From Apostichopus parvimensis (taxonomy: Eukaryota > Echinodermata > Holothuroidea > Aspidochirotida > Stichopodidae): a stretch of 25,307 nucleotides of DNA. The translations under genes and the position numbers were made by a program. This document shows, piece by piece, positions 18,641 to 25,307 of this stretch (the stretch's first letter is position 1; the number at the start of each line of letters is the position of its first letter). The notes under the pieces were generated by a model, which was given only the letters and a program-made list of their open reading frames with translations, made no database searches and was not told where the DNA came from. The stretch is taken from NCBI GenBank assembly GCA_000934455.1, contig KN886817.1:1-25307 (forward strand). The letters are read 5' to 3'.

Positions 18641-19761
18641 AGTATATTTACATGTCTTCAATACTGTGATATCACATACAGTGATGTTGAGGACATCAAA
18701 TAGTCTGTATAATTTCTTTAGTACATTCTGTGATAGCATTTACATTAATATTAATGATATGGTCATAGAACCACATGCATTCAATGCTGTGATAACAATT
18801 TCAGTATGTTGATGATATCACTTAGTCCATTTGATGTTTTATGCAAAAAGTCTGTGATAGATCTTACATTTAGTAACAATGATATGGCCATAAAACTACA
18901 TGTATTTAATACTGTGACATCACTCCATACCCCACATGCAATCAACCATGGGATATCACTTAAACTTAGTCTTGTATGATCATATACCTTTAAAACTGTG
19001 ATGTCACATACATTATTATCATAGGATATTGCCCAGAGTCCATATGTTTGCACCATGTGTAACACCAATAACAATAATATTGATGATGTAGTTTTTAATT
19101 TGGTGCCGTTCCATTTCTTATCCACCTTCACAATTTCTTGAGTGCTAAGCGAATCTTCCTGTTGTCTACGTCCTTTACCTAAATAATATTTTTATTTCAT
19201 TTACTATTCATCGGTGCACAATCCAAGATTCATTGGTTTTTATAAAAAATTATTTTTGTTTTCATAGTCTTATAAACAATGTGACATGCATAGTTGATTA
19301 GCTTTAGTTATGATAATGTCAAAAATGAATTGGAGAAAATTTTGTAGTGAACAATTTTGTTATCAAGAATTATCAAGATGAGACTTGTTACTGCAGTGCT
19401 GTGCTTTAAGATCTGTTAATTCCTTCCGCAAAGTTGCTGTTTGTAAGGAAGTTGGGAGGGTAACTTGCTTTTAACTTAGAGGGGATTAAAAAAATAAATA
19501 TTGTACCATTCAATGACAAGAGCCATTCATAATTGGACAGCAAGAAATTAAATATTCAAGATTTTCCAATTGTGACTAATTTTGGTTCTTCTATATCAGT
19601 TATGATATGATATGTGAGAATTATTATATTCTTTTACCATTATTTTTATGATATTAACTGAATATGCAACAACATTAGAGAAATCAATGTTGTAAGGAGG
19701 AGAATAAACTTCTCCACAGAGTAGAAATGTACATATCACATGAAATATCTAATCTATCACA

Positions 19762-19809
19762 AATGATTTCAGACTTATTCATTCAAATGATATCGGGCTT
19801 ATTCATTCT
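19762..19809. repeat. Two tandem 24-bp units
   Basis: The units aatgatttcagacttattca and aatgatatcgggcttattca (each continuing ttc and one base) begin at 19762 and 19786 and differ at four positions. They have no evident function. Confidence 0.8.
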
Positions 19810-21019
19810 TAAACACGCATTTCAAAAGCAGGATATTCTTGCTAAGACTTGCAGATGTTCTTATTCCGTATATTATTATTCTATATGTTATCTTGAAACC
19901 AGACGATCATTCTTTATCCCTTAACGGACCAAGGAATGTGAATGTGAGGCATAGCCAGAAGTAGTTGTTAACAAACCGCCCAAACTTGCCGTTCTGTACA
20001 TAATTTACACTTTATGTCATAACTGTTGGTTTTGCTTTTGTAATTATTTGACAATATGTTGATCCATTGTCTGATATTTAGCTAAAATCATTGTGTTTGT
20101 TGCAAAACTGTTAAAAAGAAAAAGCATTAACAAATTGGAAAGGAGACGCAATTTAAATTTTCTTCTTCATTTTATAGTAAAGATTTCATTTGAATTTGAT
20201 GTTAAGTTTTACATGTTTAGTTTTCCAAGAGTTAATGTTTCTATGTATGATTTTGTGAATATTTTTATTCAAGTATCACATATTTGATAGGTATCACACA
20301 GATATTGATTTAAACCGACTGAATGGATGGCTTTGACCATGGTATGGATCAAATTCAGTTGGTTGGCTAACCTTTTTCTTTCCAGTAACCTAGTAAAATC
20401 TGAGTGTTCAATGTTGATACTATACGGTCTGTATCCTTGATAACTCCTAGGCACACCTTCATCAATAGTCCTAGTCTAAAGTATGTCACCGCCTCAATGT
20501 AGTAATATAAGATTGATTTATGGAGCTTCTTTGTGCACTTAATACTCAAGCCTTTAAAAGGTTACTGTTTTTGTGTTTCAATGAAGATAGACATGATAAA
20601 TCACAATAAATCTAAACTAATAAGGATGAGTGGGTACTGTGACAATTATTCAACAGTGTTTTTACGAAAAGAAATGAAAAAACCCATTATAAAGCAAGAA
20701 CTACAACAGCTGGTGGCTCCTTGGACAATGTCAAAGATTTGGAATATTATTTCATTTTGCAACAAGTTAGCAAAGATTTAGAAAATAAATTCAGATTATG
20801 GCTTGAAAGTTGGATATAACATTGCTCCTAAGAATTAGTTGTTATTGTATGTTTATATATGGAATAGTGGTGGTTAAAATGGTGGGGCTCTCTCAGTATA
20901 ATTATGTTATCATGAAATATGAATAGTTAACATTCTACCAGCCTGTTTATTATTAGAATGAGATGATCAGGGATTACATTATGGAAAAGAGTAAAGACAT
21001 TTATTATTTGTAACACAGA

Positions 21020-21045
21020 GGTCACTGGTTTCAATCCTGTTCTAG
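21020..21045 (+). mobile_element. Second fragment of the tRNA-derived SINE family
   Basis: ggtcactggtttcaatcctg followed by ttctag aligns with agtcaccggaccgaatcccg and ttctag at 14243-14268. The B-box-like ggtttcaatcc is at 21027-21037. No A box is recognisable upstream, so only the 3' half of the tRNA-like region survives. Confidence 0.5.
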
Positions 21046-21259
21046 CCATACATTTCTCTGCCCTTTTACATTCTCTACAATGTCCCCAGACACCTTTTCC
21101 ATTATTTCTTTACATATGTAATGGGATTGTATACACAGTATATGTTATAGTGCACATGGTACAGGTAAAGATGTCATCCCATTGATTAAATCTCTGCTCT
21201 ATACCGCTCTATAAGGACACCAGCTTGTTTGTGATCTTGTCTTTTCTGGTCTTGTCTAG

Positions 21260-21423
21260 GTGAACTCCATGGTGCCTCCATCGTGCCTTTGCTTTCAGGG
21301 AAAAAGAATGTTAATGTAAAGTTTAAAATGAGCCACGATGCTAACGTTATTAACAATATACTTGATGTTTTACGCACCTCGCTTGAGTCAAGAATGATTT
21401 TAAATGTTTCAGTCCTGATCTGA
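21260..21423 (+). other. Weak candidate exon
   Basis: A pyrimidine-rich acceptor (tcttttctggtcttgtctag, ending 21259) is followed by 53 open codons: ELHGASIVPLLSGKKNVNVK, then a stretch including NVINNILDVLRTSLESR, up to TGA at 21421-21423. The composition looks protein-like, but no family is recognised, no partner exon is found, and a poly(A) signal is not obvious. It could be a chance open stretch. Confidence 0.18.
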
Positions 21424-21424
21424 T

Positions 21425-21430
21425 CCTCTC

Positions 21431-21461
<31 letters not shown>

Positions 21462-21480
21462 GTCACTCTCTCTCTCTGTT
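21425..21480. repeat. TCTG/TC microsatellite
   Basis: A run of tctg units (about 21429-21465) passes into a tctctctctctg tract. Pure 13-base C-runs occur nearby at 21550-21562 and at 22581-22593. Confidence 0.92.
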
Positions 21481-23044
21481 TCTAAAGTCACTGTAATTGA
21501 CCGTCATTGTGGTAATATTTTGAGAAAATTAGAATTTGGAGAGTAACTTCCCCCCCCCCCCCGGCACCTACGAACTTTATGCGAAATATTTGTTAGGAAC
21601 CCAAGCCAGTGTTTGGAACTTCCTCGGTTGGTGGTGGTTATCTCAGATGTGGTTAGGGGTTACTGTGTTAATCTGCTGTGATTCTATGGCTTATTTTGCT
21701 GTCTCAATTAAATTCAATACAACTGTCAAAACTTTTGAGAGAGAGCATTCTTGTAATTTTTCGCTTGAGTAATTATTACCATTTCGATTGAGTTATTATT
21801 ATAAGCTGAAGGAGGTTTACAACCAAGTCATACAGAGGATCATACCAGAAGCCAAATATTGATTGGATTTGTTTTCAGACTTTCCATTCCTGCTGACCCG
21901 AGTCCGGCGACCTGATCCTACAACTACCACATATACGAATATTTGCATTTGTTTAACATTATCATGGGCGTCCGTTTTATTATCTGTACCGTGTCTGTTT
22001 TTTTTTGTGATTGCGTTATTGCTTACATTAAATTTATCGTGTTTATGTTGTGTTTATTTTGATGTTAGGTACACAAGGTTCACAGTTGGCTGTCCCCACT
22101 CCTCATCTTATTATGCTGGTAAATGCTTTGTATTCTTTGCACGACTATACAGCCAGTACCATCATCAGTGTCCATCCCTTCATATTTTTTTTCCGGCTTT
22201 GTAACCAAATAGCAGGGTATTACATTATTACAATAGCTGTTAATTATTCGTATAATTTAAATTTTCGTCATTTGTTGAAATTTGCACAAACATAAAGTTG
22301 TGAAGACACTTGATATCTGTCTCGTTTCGTTGTCATTATTGGAACTATTTCAACTAGAATTTTGAAACCCGAATACGCCGAAAATTCATAACCGACTCTT
22401 GACATATTTCCGGACACATTAAAGTTGTCGATTAGTCGACCGCAGAGAGCTCAATCGGAAGGGTGAAAAGGAGGGGGGCTGGTGGGGCGGGACTACCAGT
22501 GGTGTCACAAATTTCGAGGAACAGTAGGACAAATGACTTTGAGGTGTAAACTGCATTGTTGTCTCAAAGCTCCCACCACTCCCCCCCCCCCCCTCCCCGA
22601 AAAAAAATACTCCGTTAACTCCGCACCAGTTTTGGAATGCTTTCACACCTTTTTGATTGCATTTATTCTTAAGTTTCAACAATAGGGTACTTTTTGTGTC
22701 ACAATTTTTGATTCATTTTTCGACAACATGGCCGCCGCTACTCGCTACTACACGGAAGACAATTCTTATCGTATATTACTTGAAGTCAATATGACTTGTA
22801 TTTCTGTGTGCCCCAAAACCTCGATACAAGGAAAAATCATATATCTCTTAATATGTCGTCATTTCTGACGATACATACAGTATGTCCTCATTGCGGAATA
22901 TGGCTTCTTATCTGACCTGGCGAAGTTGAATATAAATATGCATGAGATCACATGTTTGATCACAAATTGGATCAGCTGCTTAAGAACACGTACGTGTTTG
23001 GCCTGTTTATGACTATGAGGTACAAAACGCTAAGGGGTATTGTA

Positions 23045-23083
23045 TAGGGTTAGGCTAGGGTTATGGTTATGGTTATGGTTATG
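23045..23083. repeat. Interstitial telomere-like hexamer run
   Basis: Begins tagggttaggctagggtta, close to the animal TTAGGG telomere repeat, and continues as four ggttat units. It is probably a short interstitial telomeric-type microsatellite. Confidence 0.7.
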
Positions 23084-23344
23084 TATATAAAGAAATATCA
23101 ACATTTAAAAAAAATCTGTATTTCTTCCGTAGCAAACTTCATAATGAGCGTGAAAATTCCGTGAATTAAAAGAATTCGATGAGTTATCTTAACATTTCCA
23201 TACATCCGTGTCTTGAGTCCATTACGTTTATAAGTTCCTGTTACTCGAGAGGTATGTATATTAGTCTTCATCTCGGACGTTATATCTCCCGATATTTGGA
23301 CGTTAGATTTGTTCTCTGTTTGGACACTGGATATGCGTTAACAC

Positions 23345-23797
23345 CAGTGGCGGACTGGCCACACAGGTATTTGGGCAATACCCGGTGGGCCAGTGGGCTG
23401 GGGAGCCTGGTAAAAACTTACAGCCCATTTTCGCAGTAGTCAATAGAATACAGACGGGCTGTGTAGAAATATATTTTTAAATGCTTGAAAAACTACATAA
23501 AATCCAGTCTAAAACATATATTTTTGTATACATTTGTTTACGTTTTTAACTTTTCTCAGTTTAAAGTGTTGCTTCTGGAAAATTATTTTTGGGTCTATTT
23601 TAAAGGATAATTGTAACCTACAAAATTGAGAAATATAGCATCATTTTGCATCTAAGTTTAAGGTTTAAGGGGAGGGGGACACCCCCCAAAACCCCTTCCC
23701 CAGGACGGCGATCACTTTGTTAGTAACATATCAATGAAAAATGGGCCGGTCTAGGGGAAAAATGCCCGGGCTGGTTTTGAGACCCAGTCCGCCCCTG
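23345..23797. mobile_element. hAT-like non-autonomous DNA transposon (MITE), 453 bp
   Basis: The left end reads cagtggcggactgg and the right end, reverse-complemented, reads caggggcggactgg, giving 14-bp terminal inverted repeats with one mismatch. Ends of the CAGNG type are typical of hAT elements, which make 8-bp target duplications. The flanking 8-mers gttaacac and cttacgac match at 5 of 8 positions, compatible with an old, diverged duplication. There is no transposase frame. Internally, ggggaggggg (23669-23678) and ccccttcccc (23692-23701) could form a hairpin. Its right end lies one base from the stop codon of the minus-strand gene. Confidence 0.65.
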
Positions 23798-23798
23798 C

Positions 23799-24428
23799 TT
23801 ACGACTCATCCTCATCACTGAGCTCACATCTTTCGATTGTTGCGTATTCTGTCCCGTCCTCCAGTACTAAAGCAACACTTCTTCGAGCAGGTATTTTGTG
23901 GGATCCATCCGAAGACGTGAAAGATATGGAATCCTCCTGGCAGAGAGATGATGGCGCCGCCGGTGTCAAGTTTCCACTTTCTTCTTCTTCTTCTTCTTTT
24001 TCATCATCAATTCTCTCGAAGAAAATGTCATCGCCGTTACGTTTAGCTTTGTTTTCTATGGTCTCTTCATTGCGTTCTTCGTATGCTGTAACATGTACAT
24101 TCGCTTCGATTGTGTGTTGTGTTGTATCTTTGAATGAAGTAGTAACTGAATTTATGTCTCTGTTTTGCGTCACCCTACTTGCTTGTGGCAGGTCTTTGGA
24201 AGGCCTTACCGTCGAGCCTTCCGCAAAGCGACCACCGCCTCCGGTCTGGATAGCACGGCCCGAAGCTTCAACAAAGCGACTACCGCCTCCTGTCGGAATA
24301 GCACGGGTCTGAGATTTGTTTGACAAGCGATGACCTCTCTTAGCCTTCGATCGCTGGGATTCTTCGTCTTTGACTTTGTTTGACGATGAACTTCTGGATC
24401 TGTATAACGGACAAAGCGATACTTCCAT
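23799..24428 (-). CDS. Acidic, disordered protein of unknown family (3'-terminal or single exon)
   Basis: A 209-codon minus-strand frame from ATG at 24428 to TAA at 23801-23799; the frame stays open upstream to TAG at 24473. Seen in the protein: a Ser/Lys/Arg-rich start, two adjacent 16-residue repeats (42-57 and 58-73, pattern RAIxTGGGxRF), a Glu run (about 143-150), a Ser/Thr-rich stretch, and a conserved-looking C-terminus with VALVLEDGTEYATIERCEL then SDEDES. No membrane segment, signal peptide or known domain is visible. Composition and codon use are coding-like, but the start is uncertain: an acceptor-like cag at 24402-24400 would make this a terminal exon starting at 24399. I do not recognise the gene. 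Confidence 0.6.
   Translation of the reverse strand: MEVSLCPLYRSRSSSSNKVKDEESQRSKAKRGHRLSNKSQTRAIPTGGGSRFVEASGRAIQTGGGGRFAEGSTVRPSKDLPQASRVTQNRDINSVTTSFKDTTQHTIEANVHVTAYEERNEETIENKAKRNGDDIFFERIDDEKEEEEEESGNLTPAAPSSLCQEDSISFTSSDGSHKIPARRSVALVLEDGTEYATIERCELSDEDES
24218..24313 (-). repeat. Two 48-bp coding repeats
   Basis: The caaagcg block recurs at 24224 and 24272, and accgcctcc and atagcacgg recur with the same 48-bp offset. In the minus-strand protein this makes two in-frame 16-residue repeats, which argues for selection on the reading frame. Confidence 0.85.
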
Positions 24429-24458
24429 ATATAGAGACTGTGACCTTGTAAAAAACAC

Positions 24459-25307
24459 ACAGCTGTTTGTCTAGAGAAGTAACACAATTATGATATTAGA
24501 CAAAGGTCTATTTAACGTAATATTAAATAACACCATGCAGAAGAATAGACAGTTGCTTCATTTTGTGCGGGTAGCCATGACACGGGCTAATGTTATGTTT
24601 TCGGTCTATAGGGAAGTGCGTCCTGATTAGGCATTTGGATACTACGTACAATCAATATGGGCGAATAACAATAACGATGCATGGTTTGCATCGAAAAAGA
24701 TTATAATAAAGATCAAAAATGGGCAAAGGAAAATTAGTGGAAATATACACATTTGACTTTTTCGAGCTTGGTCTGCTACCAATCCGATTAGGTTTGAACG
24801 AATACTTTAGGAAAGCATATTTAAAGAAAAAAAAACGAATTTCAACACTCTTTGAAAATTTTGATTCATTTTTAAAGGAGTTTGGTCCGTAAAAGACGTC
24901 TGGTCACATCTCACCAACTCTCATACCCTCCCCCTTCAATCCCTGATTGTTCAATTTGATTATAAATAAAAATACCCCTATGTAAATTGAATCCTGTAAC
25001 TGAAATATGGTTCACAGCTTTCTAACGTTTGATAGTGTATCTGTGTCTTCGGTAGACTATACCGTAAAATCAGTGGCTTAATTATATTTATAAGATTTCA
25101 TAAAGGAAATAATTGTGTATCCTGCCATTACCATGCCATGCCATAAGTGGGACGTTGTCTACTCACCTTAGTATCATGCACATACTGCAACAAGTAAAAG
25201 TTACAAGGAAGATAACTAGAAAAGATGTAACAAGAACAATCAGGACGTAACGAGAATCTGAAATTCAGAAATGAGAAAACATTTCAAGGTTATCAGTCAT
25301 GATGGAA
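24459..25307. other. Upstream of the minus-strand exon; no recognised gene
   Basis: AT-rich DNA that is either the 5' flank or an intron of the minus-strand gene. A 57-codon plus-strand open frame (ATG 24719, TAA 24890-24892) starts in a good Kozak-like context (aaaatgg) but has no family signature. Nothing else is recognised. Confidence 0.55.

Larger units (their letters stand above)
17240..23344. other. Intergenic region without a confident gene
   Basis: AT-rich DNA between the + strand gene and the - strand gene. It contains a (TA)n tract at 17257-17271, a satellite-like array, a 24-bp duplication, a SINE fragment, TCTG and poly-C simple repeats and a telomere-like run, each listed separately where notable. 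Between 21200 and 22200 several strong acceptor-like sites (tcttgtctag at 21259, ttgttttcag near 21880) precede short open stretches, but I cannot join them into a gene. Confidence 0.6.

Noticed and set aside
18331-18739. Minus-strand repeat proteins with HVVTVKMHVITLFM-type repeats
   Set aside because: They arise from a 42-bp tandem array whose length is a multiple of three; there is no start context, splice site or family match.
20269-20549. Overlapping minus-strand frames (VIKDTDRIVSTLNTQ and PRSYQGYRPYSINIEHSD)
   Set aside because: Protein-like in places, but two frames overlap in different phases, neither has splice support, and no family is recognised.
21863-22204. Plus-strand frame with a membrane-like hydrophobic stretch
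   Set aside because: The hydrophobic run is coded by T-rich low-complexity DNA and no exon structure supports it.

Overview
The window is eukaryotic nuclear DNA from an animal. It is AT-rich, with small coding exons that carry GT-AG splice sites in introns of 0.4-3.6 kb, and with decayed retroelements, SINE and DNA-transposon remnants and minisatellites. The repeat types (a hammerhead-bearing mini-insertion, a CR1/L2-like retrotransposon tail, a tRNA-derived SINE) and the LOXHD1-like PLAT domains suggest a marine invertebrate, perhaps an echinoderm or another non-vertebrate deuterostome. That assignment is an inference.

Positions 1-16476 (+) hold the 3' part of one large gene. I resolve eleven exons whose reading phases all agree: 1-256 (cut by the window edge), 1156-1446, 2884-3483, 7040-7423, 8605-9057, 10027-10551, 11716-11873, 12290-12382, 12842-13355, 14392-14543 and 15889-16476. 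Joined, they encode 1337 residues: the end of one fibronectin type III (FN3) domain, five more FN3 domains each on its own phase 1-1 exon, then two PLAT/LH2 domains, the second strongly LOXHD1-like. The striking feature is a long, disordered, Glu/Lys-rich insert of about 40-120 residues. It sits at the same place, after strand C, in four of the five complete FN3 domains and apparently in the partial one. Another such insert breaks PLAT1 just before its last strand, and another forms the C-terminal tail. The N-terminus lies upstream of the window. The apparent stop codon overlaps a perfect GTAAGT donor and a phase-matched candidate exon follows at 16682-16817, so the 3' end is uncertain. A canonical poly(A) signal is at 17211.

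The introns hold a 60-bp hammerhead-ribozyme-like insertion with 11-bp direct repeats (2271-2352), a tandemly duplicated G-rich unit (5213-5605), perfect inverted repeats, a 5'-truncated non-LTR retrotransposon (7427-8280), a tRNA-derived SINE (about 14198-14268) and a decayed copy of the PLAT1 exon end (14723-14850).

From about 17240 to 23344 there is no confident gene. This stretch holds a 42-bp satellite-like array (18270-18640), a second SINE fragment, simple repeats and a telomere-like GGTTAT run. A 453-bp hAT-like non-autonomous transposon (23345-23797) directly abuts the stop codon of a minus-strand coding exon (23799-24428), which encodes a disordered, acidic protein of unknown family. 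The remainder to 25307 has no recognised gene.
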